Assembly: GCA_010015675.1 (NCBI GenBank)
Contig: ML976985.1
Coordinates: forward strand, 689,909 to 753,908
Direction of reading: 5' to 3'
DNA from: Byssothecium circinans
Taxonomy: Eukaryota > Ascomycota > Dothideomycetes > Pleosporales > Massarinaceae
Length of the DNA stretch: 64,000 nt
Program-made: the position numbers and the translations under genes
Shown here: in pieces, positions 1-10,269 of the stretch
Layout: every line of letters begins with the position of its first letter
Position numbering within the stretch: the first letter of the stretch is position 1
Notes under the pieces: model-generated
Seen by the model: only the letters and a program-made list of their open reading frames with translations
The model's database searches: none
What the model was told of the DNA's origin: nothing

Positions 1-1827
1 TTCGGCAGCGACGAGCCGCAGTATGAGCCGCCGCTTCCCTACCGGTCGAACCTGCCCCCAATCGGGGAGACGTCACCGCGCCTGCCCCCGCCGATGCCCC
101 CGATGCCGCAGGCGCAGCAGGGCTATTTCGACATGCCCAGGTCGCACTCACCGGAGCCCGCAATTGGACTGCAAGAGGCGACCCCCGTATCGCCGAACAA
201 CCACGCGGGCCCCCACGCCTTCTACCCGGTCAAGAGGCAGGCGTCGCTGGATGTGCTCCCCCAACGGAAACAGTCGCAGCCGGGACTGCGGCCTCCACGC
301 TCTCCGCCATCAGAGCGCGGTCCGTCACCCCCCCGCTCGCTCCGGGCTTCTCCAAGCATCAGGTCGATACCCGCAGACGGCCAGGATGATGTCGAGAACA
401 TGTCGCTCGGCGGCTCCTACGATTCTCTCCGGAACCGCAACCTGTCGCCGAGCTCGAGCTTGTCGCGGTCGCATTCCCCCTTCTCGCCCATCACAAACCC
501 CTCCATGCCTCGTTCGCCGTCTCAGTCATCCCAGCGCTCTACGAGTAGCCAACTCCCACGCCCGGCCTTTAACTTCTCCCGCCCTATGAGCAGCGCAAGC
601 CGCCCTTCAGTCGATTTGCGCTCATTGGAAACCCCATCCCGGCAGGCATCCGACGAGAGTGCCTATATGAGGCCATCCTTTGATGCCTATTCCACCAGAA
701 AAGATTCTTACGATAGGCCCAACCCGAACTGCGCTGACGATACCGTGCACACTCCCATCAGCATGACGAGCGAGGATTGGCGGCGGTCTACCGATTATGC
801 AAACAATGGCCCGTCGTACACGTACTCAAAGTTCACTCTTCCCAGAGGAAGGAAACTAGACCGTCAATCTGTTGGAGCCGAAGAGTTTCTGAACAGCCAA
901 ATTGGTTGGGCGCAGCCTCAGAACCAAAGCAAAGCGAGACCGCCCTCACCCGAATCCCCGCCACGCTCATTCGACAACCAGAGACCTTCACTTAATTCGC
1001 GTAGTGCCTCCACGGAGCGAGGTGCGCCGTCATTGACGTCAAGCAACAGCACCGTGCGCGGAATTCCTATGAGCCATGAGAACATGTCGGCCCAAGATCA
1101 CTGTGACAAGGGCATCGAGCTTCATGAAAAGGGCGAGTTCATGAAATCGACCTATCACTTCCGCCTGGCTGCCCGCCATGGCAATGCCGAGGCCATGTTT
1201 TGGTATGGTCTCGCCTGCCGTCATGGCTGGGGTATGCGCGAGAACAAGACCGAAGCTTTTAACTGGCTGCGTAAAGCTGTTGACTCTGGTCATCTCGAGA
1301 TTGCCGAAGATGAAGATTTGGCGAAGCACGGCCAATCGACCGACTTGATGAAAAAGAAACAGCATAGGGCACAATACGCCGTTGCCATTTATGAGCTGGG
1401 GAAGTGCTATATGAACGGCTGGGGTGCCCGACAGGACAAATCCCTTGCCCTGCGATGTTACGAGATTGCCGGTAATTGGGGCGATGCCGATGCTCTAGTT
1501 GAAGCTGGATACTCGTATGCTGAGGGCGTGGGCTGCAAGAAGGATATGAAGAAAGCGGCCAAGTTCTACCGTGCTGCTGAGGCGAAAGGCGTCAGCATGG
1601 TCGGTAACAGCTGGTGAGCCGCAATCTATTATCAAATGAATATGTTCTCCCATATACTAACGCTATGTAGGATCTACAAAGACAAGTACATGGAGGAAAA
1701 TTCCACATCTGACAGTCGATCCGTCCGCTCCGGTCGCTCCACCAAGAAAGACGACAACCCATCAAAGAAGCGAGACAAGAGCCGCACACGCACCATCTTC
1801 GGTCGCAAGAAGAGCTTTGCCAACTGA
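1..1827 (+). CDS. Sel1-repeat protein, Nif1/Dsf2-like (5' end outside window)
   Basis: The reading frame is open from base 1, so the N-terminus lies upstream. Exons 1-1613 and 1671-1827 give 589 visible residues; the 57 bp intron has donor GTGAGC and branch TACTAAC. About 340 residues of Ser/Pro/Arg-rich, probably disordered sequence come first. Then follow Sel1-type repeats of the form 'A..G...AMFWYGLACRHGWG', 'AVAIYELGKCYMNGWG' and 'ALVEAGYSYAEGVG'. Splicing rebuilds 'GNSWIYKDKYM', followed by a very basic tail rich in Lys, Arg and Ser. Sel1 repeats form alpha-solenoid scaffolds. This layout (long disordered head, few Sel1 repeats, basic tail) is that of the fission yeast Nim1-interacting factor Nif1 and budding yeast Dsf2, linked to mitotic entry and septin or bud-neck kinases. 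The family call rests on architecture and remembered similarity. A chitin synthase activator (Skt5 type) is the main alternative. Confidence 0.8.
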
Positions 1828-2783
1828 GCAAAGTCTTCATCATGTACATGCTCTCATGACTCTTTGATTAAATTGTTTGTTTGGCCTCGGCGTCCCGGTG
1901 TGCGTGTTCGGATCTTTCGGCGGTCGCTTTTGCATATACCCAGACTTCGCATTCCCTGTGGCCCGACCTGTTTGTTCTTATACCCTTACCGACTTTTTCT
2001 TTCTTTCACTTCTCGTCACTAAACTTTCCCATCTTCCTTCACCAGCCCGGCGCTTGGCTTGGCAACCAACCCACATAACATACATACTGGACATAGCCAG
2101 GTTCGATCTCTTTCCTTGCTCTCTGTCTATGTCTCATTTCGTTCTCCTATCATTCCCTTTGTCTCTGCTGCATTATCTTTCCTTTCCATTCTATATATAG
2201 GTCAGCAGGACCCGAGCGAGGCGGGATCATGTCTTGATGAACGTGCTGCCTTCTCGTTTCTATTCGTAATCTAATCCCGGCACTGGTGTGCTGCTGGGGA
2301 CTGTGTGCTGATTGTCTCGATCTGTACCCGTCTGTCTGGATGTTGATATCTACTTTCTCTCTTGGTTTCGGAAAAGGCTGGGGAAAAGCAAGTTTGAGGG
2401 TATAGGTGTCTTGTGTATAGGATGAAATTGGAGCGGAATTGAACTGTATGTAGTGGAATCTGTGTGAATGGAATCTGTGTTTGTACGAGTTTGTGATTGC
2501 GATCCTTTCTAGTTGGTGAGAAAGATGGTGTGTTGTTGATGGTGTTTTGATACCAAGATTTTTTGTTTTCTGTTTCTTTGGCTATGCTGGGGCTGCTGAT
2601 ACTATCTATATGTGAAGGCGATGACAACTACATGCGTATCTGGGAGTACCTTTAAGCGTGAGCCTTGCCCCTCCAAACGCTATCCCAACAACCATATCAA
2701 ACGAAGAGCATACCCGTCTTCCACTCCAAACCCAACCTTATCCCCATGCTCCCTTCCAGCCCCCATCCCGCACGCCCCCTCAC
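1828..2783. other. Convergent intergenic region, 3' UTRs
   Basis: This 956 bp stretch lies between the tail-to-tail ends of the Sel1 gene and UBA3. The left half is pyrimidine-rich on the plus strand and the right half is G/T-rich. No reading frame with a plausible start and fungal-like composition is seen on either strand. It most likely holds the two 3' UTRs. Confidence 0.6.
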
Positions 2784-4525
2784 TTAGGAAAACACAATCT
2801 TATACTTAAACTGCGTGGGAAACGCCTTATCCGTAATCACCATCTCCTCGCCCTCCTCCACCAACTCGCCCATCTTCCTCCCCAAATTGCCCCTCGTCTG
2901 CCTCTCCAGATCAGCCAGACTCTGTATATACAGCGACTTCTCGCCGGTGCGAATAGACGGTTTCTTAAGCTGAGCCTCTGGCCTCTCTGCCAGACTGTCG
3001 ATAAAGTCCTGCAGCGTCATATTGGGCGCGACTTCTAGCGGGCGGGCAATAGTACCAAGGCCACAGACGGGACAGTCGTCTTTCTTCCGGTGCTCAAAGG
3101 TATACGTATACACGGACTCGTCGCCGGTATACATCATATAATTCTCGGTTCCGGGGAAGCCGAGGAAGGGGTTCGAGTTGGTAGCGAGTTTGAAGGCCTC
3201 GTTACAGCAGGACGCGGCGACGATGGCGTTCGTGCTGGCGATGGCCGGGATGATGTTCTTGACCACGCCTTGCGTCATACTGTAGGTGACGCCGGGGATG
3301 TTGTATTCCTTTGCGCGGGCGAGGGCGCGGTCGTAGAGCCAGGAGATGTGTTCGGGGTCGTCGGTGTCGAGGGGGATGTCCTTGCGGTGCTCGTCCCAGG
3401 CGATGATGTGCGCCCATTCGATGCAGTGTTGGGGCTGGCGCGGGATGGTGGCGAGGGTGCAGAGCGGCACGGCGGCGCGCGGCGCGTGCATGTCGAGTTG
3501 GCATTCGATGCAGCTTGTCATTGTGGGGAAGATGACTCTGGCTTGCCCTTTGAAACCTTCGGTTCCGCCGTCGATTAGGGGTTTCATGGAATCGGGGTTG
3601 CCTTCGTCGACCATGCCGACGAGCGTAGCGTTGATCCAGCGCCGCGCTTCGATCGAGTCGAGGCCGCAGACTATCATGGCGAATTGCATGTAGTATTCTT
3701 CATCTTTGTCTTGGATCTTGCCGCAGTAGGGCGTTATTTTCACGCCGGAGACGCGCTGCTCGACGAATTTGGCGGCGACGCTGGCTTTGAAGGATCCGAC
3801 GTCTGAGGCGCGGAAGAGGAATTGTCGGTTTAGGTTCGAGACGTCGATGGTGTCCATGTCGATTACGTGGATGTCTTTGAAACCGCTGAGGGCGAGGTTT
3901 TTGAGGATTTCGCAGCCGAGACCGCCGGCGCCGCTAAGGTGGGGGTCAGGTTCACATATTTCTTTCTTCTTTTCTTTTTCCAGGGATTGGGCCCGTGTGG
4001 TGGAGGTGGTTCTGGGTGGAGATGGTTTTGGGTAGCAAACTCACATGACTCTGTACCTACTCGTTAGCTCTTCATATATTCAATTAGTGGGGAAGGCAAG
4101 ACGAACAGTATCTTCGCCCGCTCAAGAGATTCCGCAACTTGAGGCCCGGGAACAAACATGTCGTCATCTGTGAAAGGTCCCTTCCGGTTTAGGAACTTGT
4201 CTAGATACGTCCTTCGCGAAACCATCAGCTTGCTATACGCAAATGGTGGAGATGAATAATATACCATCTCGCTCGGGGTCCAGCTTCTCTGCTGGACGGT
4301 GCTGCTCCTGCCATATCTATCTATGGACTTGATCGTTCGCGGGAGAGCAGCTTTATTGTTTGAATCTTGAGATTCGTTAGTGTTGGTTCTGGAGGCATCC
4401 GAAAGGTTTGGGCGAGGTAGGTCGAAGAGCGGGTCCCGCCAAGGCGCTAGCGGGAAGGGAAGGAATTGCCGGATTTGAAGATCCATTGGGCAGCCGGTCA
4501 ACCCATTTACATCGACTGTATCCAT
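2784..4525 (-). CDS. UBA3: NEDD8-activating enzyme E1 catalytic subunit UBA3
   Basis: Modelled exons on the minus strand are 4525-4107, a six-base microexon 4050-4045, and 3933-2784. Together they make 1,575 nt and 524 residues. UBA3 adenylates NEDD8/Rub1 and carries it as a thioester, working with ULA1/APPBP1; NEDD8 then activates cullin-RING ligases. Visible features are the nucleotide-binding strand 'KILVIGAGGLGCEILKN', the adenylation motif 'DTIDVSNLNRQFLFR', the Zn ligands 'CIEC' and 'CPVC', and the catalytic cysteine in 'VPLCTLATIPRQPQHCIEW'. A ubiquitin-fold domain ends the protein. The first ~95 residues are poorly conserved and the start could lie elsewhere in that exon. Intron 4051-4106 has donor GTTCGT and branch GCTAAC. 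Intron 3934-4044 has donor GTGAGT and branch CTGAC. Omitting the microexon keeps frame but deletes Val-Ile from the conserved strand. Confidence 0.95.
4045..4050 (-). other. UBA3: Six-nucleotide coding microexon of UBA3
   Basis: The plus-strand bases ATGACT (AGTCAT on the coding strand) are preceded by TACAG and followed by GTGAGT. They supply the last base of a Leu codon, a Val codon and two bases of an Ile codon, giving 'KILVIGAGGLG', the sequence expected for E1 enzymes. An upstream TAG acceptor (coding strand GAGTAG) would give a 12-base exon and insert Tyr-Arg instead. Confidence 0.7.
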
Positions 4526-4581
4526 CTTGCTGAACGGAAAGTCGCCTGTTCATCCGAAGACTTGATCATGGGGGATACATC
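4526..4581. promoter_or_regulatory. 56 bp bidirectional start region, UBA3 / TEL2
   Basis: Only 56 bp separate the divergent ATGs of UBA3 (4525, minus) and TEL2 (4582, plus). The core promoters must therefore overlap or lie inside the opposite gene's 5' end. An out-of-frame ATG at 4568 precedes the TEL2 start and could act as a short upstream ORF. Confidence 0.6.
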
Positions 4582-7500
4582 ATGGATGACTTCCTCACCC
4601 CAGTCTCTACCACCAAGGTGAAACGAACCATCGAAACTTCCAAGCCGCTCATCCAAGAGCAGCAAACTTCTATATCAAAAGCTGCACGGACGACCGTTGA
4701 CTCGGCAGAGACAGCTCTATCAGCCCTCAAGGAGGAGCCAGATTTCGAAACCGTCAGCGACGTGTTGAAGTTTCTTGCTGCTGAATCCGACCGAAAAGAT
4801 GGCTTCAATCTGATCAGACCCGATCCTGTGACAGGCAACATCGCATATCAGCTCGTCAACACGACTATACCAGACTACTGGCAATCCTTGAAAGACAGGA
4901 AAGTCCAGGCCACACAGCTCCTACGATGCCTTAGGAACCCCTGCGGAATTGGAGGCATCATAACCCGCCTGCGACCCTTGATCGCCGACTGTCGACAGAA
5001 GCAACCTGCTGGCCAGACCCGAGATGCACCGTCACAGATAGAAGATCTTCTTGATGTTCTACAAAGGATACTGCATGATGAGCGAACGACGAGTTATGTC
5101 TGGGTGGATGTTCAGGCTCATGCAAAGGATGTGGTGCAGGCCAAGATGATTTGGAAAGAGTTTGTGACGCAGGTTGCTTCTGGGAAGATTTTATCACTCG
5201 CAGCTGAGGCAGAAAATATTCTTAAAGAGCGAACGTCATCGAGAGAGGCTACTTGGCTTTCTGATGGAGGCGAGTATGCGTCTTGGTTGGGACGTAATAT
5301 CGCGGTGCTAGTCAAGGGATCCGAGAAGCACGAAGAGGGTGTGTCCGCCGCTGTTGAAATTTGTGGTAAAGCTATATCTTTGGGATATACCGGTAAGCCC
5401 ACTGCTCATATTTCTGGTTTCACTCATTGACTTTATAGATCGCGTGGTGGGCTCCATGCTGTCGAAAATACTAGACACAGACTCGCTCGACGCCCTCACG
5501 GAAGTGATTCACAAGATGAAGACCTTCGAGCAACGAAAGTACTTGAACGCTATCATTACATTTGCGACAAAGCAGTACTTTGGCTCAGCCTTTGAGACAA
5601 AAGAAGATGCTCCCATTAAAGCTTCAGCCACTGTATCTGGTGTAGCAGCGTTGATACATACTCTTGTCAAAGACAGCGAGCCCTTGAGAGAGAGTCTTGT
5701 CTTTGCTCTTACCAAGTCGAGCATTCCAGCTTTGGACGATTCATTGCTTGCTCGCCGAAGCGTTATTGCTGCGATAGCTCAGGACGAAGGTTAGTAGCTT
5801 ATCTGTTATTGTTGAATAGTACTAACAGGCTGTTATTCTAGATCAACTGCATAGCTTGCTGGAGAACAGTCTGAAGTTATTCGGCGATACATTCTACGTC
5901 AAACATACCCCGATATTACAGCAAGAGGGTACGTTGACCGATGTTGCGTGCATGGGCAATTGTGCTGATCATCACAGGCCTCGCTCAGACGCTCGCGATT
6001 TCATGCGGCTACGTTCAACGCTCTCAACCGATGTTCCTCACAATAATGGCAAAGTCATCTTATCACATATCTGGCATGTCGAACCGTATCGGCGCTAGTT
6101 CCACACGAGCTCGCTATCTGGGTATATTCGTAGGCATAGCTATCTCAAAGATGACCGACAAGCCGGAGCTACAACTCAAATTCGACCTTGACGGGCCTGA
6201 AGCAACTGAAGCAAAATGGTATCAACGCCTCACAGAAACCAACGACAAGCTAGGCAGCATCAAAGACCTTAAACCGGAAGCTAAACACTCACCAGCTACG
6301 AACCTCTCCATGAGATCAAAGCCCACAAAGCCGAAGCCTCCTGCCTCAAAGTCATCAAAAGCACCCGCCATCACCGAATTCGAAGGCCCACGTATTGTAG
6401 AAATTCTCGACGAATCTTCCTCCGACGAAGACGACGACCTAATCCCCTACTCTAAACCCGACTCCGACCCCGAAGACGAAACCGACGACCCCACGGAAAT
6501 CAACCGCAACAAACCCGTCGCGCCCGTCTACATCCGCGACCTACTCGCCGGTCTCCGTGATCAAGAGAACTACGAGCGTCACGAACTCGCACTTTCCGCC
6601 GCCGCGCCCCTGATCCGGCGAAAAGCGAATTTCGGCTCTGAAGTCACCGATCATATCGAAGACCTCGCCACCATTCTCGTAGGTCTACACAACAATCTGG
6701 ATTTAGACGATTTTGAAGAGAAGCGACAGCAAGCGTTAATCGCAGTTCTATTAGCCAAGCCCGCAGAAATGGCCCAATGGTTCGCGAGGGAGTTTTTCGC
6801 AGGAGATTACTCGCTCTCCCAACGAACAGCAATGCTCACAACCCTCGGCCTCGGAGCGCGCGAACTCGCCGGTCTAAAAGACGAAGCCACTGAGAACCTC
6901 ATGCCACCCAAACCATCCTTCCCAAGCAAACAACTCCCACCCCACCTCCACGCGCTATACACCTCCCTCTCCACCTCCCCCAGTACCAGCGCCTCGCCCA
7001 CGCCCAACACCCTCGGAAAGATAACATCCTCAACAACACGCTCCCTCCTCACCCCCCTCGCCGCACAAGCAGAAGCCTCCCTAACCCGCAACCCCGACAT
7101 CCTCAAAGTCGCCAACACACGCACCTTCTCGACCCGCATGGCCGTGCAGAAGAAACGCCAGACCCCCATCCCCAACGCCCTAGCCCAGATCGTAGCCCAG
7201 AACTTCTTCTTCCCCCTCACGGGTCGCTGGCGGCTCCAGATCCGCGCCGATAAAACCGGGAATTCGAATTCGATATACACGTCCACGTACCTCCTCCCGC
7301 CGTTCCTCCAAACACTCGCCCTGCTCATGCAAGCTGCGGGACCTAGTACGCTCGCACTCCCGCAAATGACGCGTGAGCTGTGGGACTTGCTGCTGTCGGT
7401 TCGCGGGCTGGCGCTGAGTGATAAGAGGGTGTTGGGGGCGTTGTTGTTTGCGTTTTTGATGTTGTTGGAGACGAATAGGGAGGCGGGGGAGAGGGTGGCG

Positions 7501-7689
7501 ACGGAGCAGGGGAAGGAGTTGATGGAGACGATGGAGTGGGGGAGGATGGTTTTTGAGGGGTTGCCGGGTGGTGCGGAGGGTGGGGAGGAAGAGAGGACGA
7601 GGGGGCTGGCGGCCGGGGTTGTGGTGAGGTGTCAGGAGATTGTGGAGAAGTATGAGAGGAGGTTGATGGGGGTTATGATGGAGTATTGA
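4582..7689 (+). CDS. TEL2: Telomere length regulation protein TEL2 (TELO2)
   Basis: Four exons (4582-5392, 5439-5789, 5842-5928, 5978-7689) total 2,961 nt and 986 residues. The introns are 46, 52 and 49 bp. TEL2 is the core of the TTT complex (Tel2-Tti1-Tti2), which works with Hsp90 and R2TP to mature PIKK kinases (TOR, ATM/Tel1, ATR/Mec1). The N-terminal half is an alpha-solenoid. Splicing restores the conserved stretch 'LAQTLAISCGYVQRSQP' followed by 'NRIGASSTRARYLGIFVG'. An acidic linker then leads to the hallmark C-terminal segment 'DDLIPYSKPDSDPEDETDDP' and 'PVYIRDLLAGLRD'. The length matches the fungal family. It is transcribed divergently from UBA3. The C-terminal third has a strongly Pro/Thr-rich insertion around 6,950-7,070. 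Confidence 0.93.
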
Positions 7690-7816
7690 GATGGGGAAGA
7701 GGATAGCGTGGATATGTATGTTGAAAGTGATGGATGGAATGGTCTATTTACTGATACACATATTTTGGACATGTACCTATCCTACACATACGAATTTATG
7801 TTACAACGCCCTCCCT

Positions 7817-8893
7817 CTAATTTGCTTGCTCCCTCGTCTTTCCCTCCGTCTCCTCCTCAATCACATAATTCATCCTAGCCTGCCTGGCATTCCCCTCTGC
7901 CCTGTCCACCACCCGTCTAACCCTCAACCTATCTGCCGCTCCGTGCATCCCCACAATGCCCACCGTCTTCTCCAACCGTCCCCAAACCGGGACGTCAGGG
8001 ACGTCGCCTTTGAAAAGCTCTCGACCGATATGCACCAGCTCATTCGCCGCAAGACTTCCCTCCGCGTACTTGGGCTCATATGGCACGCGATCCCATTCTT
8101 TGCGCTGTAGACGCAGCATGTGCTGTAGCATGCCGTCGGAGATGTACTGCTCGGGCTTCGCATCCTCCATCATACGAGCGAGATTAGCGCCGCTACCTTG
8201 TCCCCCTCCGCTACCGGGCTTGCCACCTTCGCGCTTCTTGGGGCCGCGCTCTCGCCCCCCTTGTGAAGAGGAAGACGGTCCGCGACCGCGAAGGTTGGGT
8301 CCTCTAGGCCCCGTGGGCCCGCGTGCATTGCGTGTAATTCTCAAGTTTGTTGGGGCGCGGACCATAGTCCCTGGAGGACCTGCTGTTGCTGCACCTCCAC
8401 CATCGCCTAGAGATCGGCCCAATGCCACCTTTGAGACGAGCGGTTTTCGGGGAGTGAGGATTTTGGCGCCGGGGGGAGCAGAGGACGAGGAAGGGTTTGA
8501 GGCGTCATAATCTCCTTCTTGGACTATGCCGCCGCGGAAGGAGCCGCCGGCAAGGGTTGCGTTTCGGGGGAGGGGACGCCGGCCTTGGAGAGAGGTGGTG
8601 CGGCTGCGGTTTTGGAGGGAGGAGAGTTGGTTGGCGGCAGTGGCATTGCGGATACGGCGGGTAGGACCCATTGATGGGTCGCCTGGAGATTTCAATTAGA
8701 CGCCAGTGTCTTCTACTTGGGTGAGGGGGGTGTTGTCAGGCGTACCTGACGAAGAGCCATTGCCAGACTGGTCTTGGAGCTGGCGGGTTGAGGCGTGGAA
8801 GCCGCGCGCGCAGCAATTGGATAGCGCAGCTACATCTCGAGATACCGGCCGCCGCATTGCGCCCATCGACGGGCACATGGAGCGCGGAGGCAT
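7817..8893 (-). CDS. Predicted mitochondrial protein, Gly/Arg-rich, unknown function
   Basis: Exons 8893-8746 and 8682-7817 join in phase to give 337 residues; the 63 bp intron has donor GTACGC, a CTAAT branch and acceptor CAG. The N-terminus is basic and ends in 'RGFHASTRQ'. An Arg-Gly-Phe-x-x-Ser type presequence like this is typical of fungal matrix proteins. A low-complexity region rich in Gly, Pro, Arg and Ser follows. The conserved-looking part is C-terminal: 'YISDGMLQHMLRLQRKEWDR', then 'VWGRLEKTVGIVGMHGA'. I do not recognise the family. A fungal mitoribosome or RNA-associated protein is possible on composition alone. Its stop lies 127 bp from the convergent TEL2 stop. Confidence 0.75.
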
Positions 8894-9346
8894 GGTGGCA
8901 GATGATGGGGATAGTATGAGCGGTAGTGAACTTTTCGGATCGAGTTGCGACTACGTCTTGGCAGTCTGACCAGGGTCTTTCACCGCGCTAGCTGTGCGTA
9001 AACATCAACCCAGACACATCGACATCGCTCGCATTCACACTTCATCGCTCCCATCACAATCATTTTGGCATTTTTTTTGAATCCTTAAGAAGCCGTGTTG
9101 CGTCAGAGGAAGTCACGTAAACGCGCAAGACACAAGCTCTGTTTGTTGCCTCGAGTACCTGTGTAACCGTCCCATCTCAAGATCGCTCAAGCTACATCAA
9201 CACGTTGCGTCATATCACTACAATCACAACAAACACATCCACTTCGCCTGAGTTGGACTTTTCTACTCCATCAGTCTTGCATCTCACACTCTTTGTCTCG
9301 AACTCCCACACCATATCCGCCTCCATTACCACCAAGACCCGCCAAA
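8894..9346. promoter_or_regulatory. Divergent intergenic region, mitochondrial protein / CDC26
   Basis: These 453 bp separate two divergent starts. The right part is CA-rich and matches a fungal 5' leader, with an A-rich context (GCCAAAATG) at the CDC26 start. A short poly-T run lies near 9070. No individual operator can be assigned. Confidence 0.4.
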
Positions 9347-9574
9347 ATGCTCCGCCGTCCCGCTACTACTATCCAACTCACGTCCGCGGACCTCGAGCAG
9401 TACGAAGCTAACCGCCGGCGCAAGGAATGGGAGAAGCAGCAGCAACTCGGCAACAATGCATCTCAGCAGTCCTCCAACGGATCCGCTTCAACCGACAAGG
9501 GCAAGGAGAAGGAGAAGAAGCCGAGCCAGAAAGATCGTATCATGGGTGGTGGTCAAGGCCGTCATGGTAACTAG
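9347..9574 (+). CDS. CDC26: Anaphase-promoting complex subunit CDC26
   Basis: A 75-residue protein beginning 'MLRRPATTIQLTSADLEQYE', the conserved N-terminus of CDC26/APC12. This segment threads into the TPR superhelix of Cdc16/APC6 and stabilises the anaphase-promoting complex. A Lys/Glu/Ser-rich tail follows, ending '..QKDRIMGGGQGRHGN'. The start was chosen at the ATG directly before LRR, in good context; an open extension upstream lacks family character. The 3' end is uncertain. A GTAACT donor at 9567 overlaps the stop region, and GCTAAC with acceptor GAG at 9684 would open a second exon (9685-9752) adding about 22 residues in frame. Small size is normal for this family. Confidence 0.8.
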   Translation: MLRRPATTIQLTSADLEQYEANRRRKEWEKQQQLGNNASQQSSNGSASTDKGKEKEKKPSQKDRIMGGGQGRHGN

Positions 9575-10269
9575 CTACTGCGTCGAACCCTTGCAATCTT
9601 TCTCGCTTAGATGCGGAGTATTGAAGTGTTGTATTCTGTATGCAGCGATGCGTTTTGAGAAATACGCTAACACACGCGATTGAGGTACGAATGCGAGTTG
9701 GGAGGACAACATTTGGATTGACGAGAGCGACCGCATGGATCTCATTCGTTGATGGGCTGGCATGCACGAGGAAGACAACTGGTTGTCTGGCCTTGCGTGT
9801 ACAACGTTGTTGGATGATGAGTATTGATGGTGTATGGATATGGTTCAGCGCCAATTCGGACGTGTTGTTGGAGGTGAGATCTTGCATCATCTGCATTGGT
9901 CATCGACACTGACTATTGCGCAGTCCAATGGTGTCAAACCGACGGTGAATTGTTGTGTATAACCACGCTGTTACGGATTTGTAGTATACAACCATGTATC
10001 AAACCTTGAACGGCAATTCGCCCACGATTGCATGCTTTCACGTTTCCACCCCTACGAACTTCTAGTAAACTCTTTCACATGACGTTCGAAGAATGTGCTG
10101 TCATGGTCGCGTTGGCCCACAACGCGAGGAATGCAATAAACGCGTCATCAACAGGACCACCTTATGTTCCCATTTCATTTCCGTTCATCCCTGGCTGACT
10201 TGATCTGAGACTTCAAATCACTGTCTCATTGCACTCTAGCAATCTTCTATGATTTGAAAGCCTTTCAAA
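9575..10269. other. Intergenic region between CDC26 and the GH16 gene
   Basis: About 695 bp hold the CDC26 3' end, including a possible second exon at 9685-9752, and the promoter of the GH16 gene. I see no other coding sequence, RNA or repeat. Confidence 0.5.
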
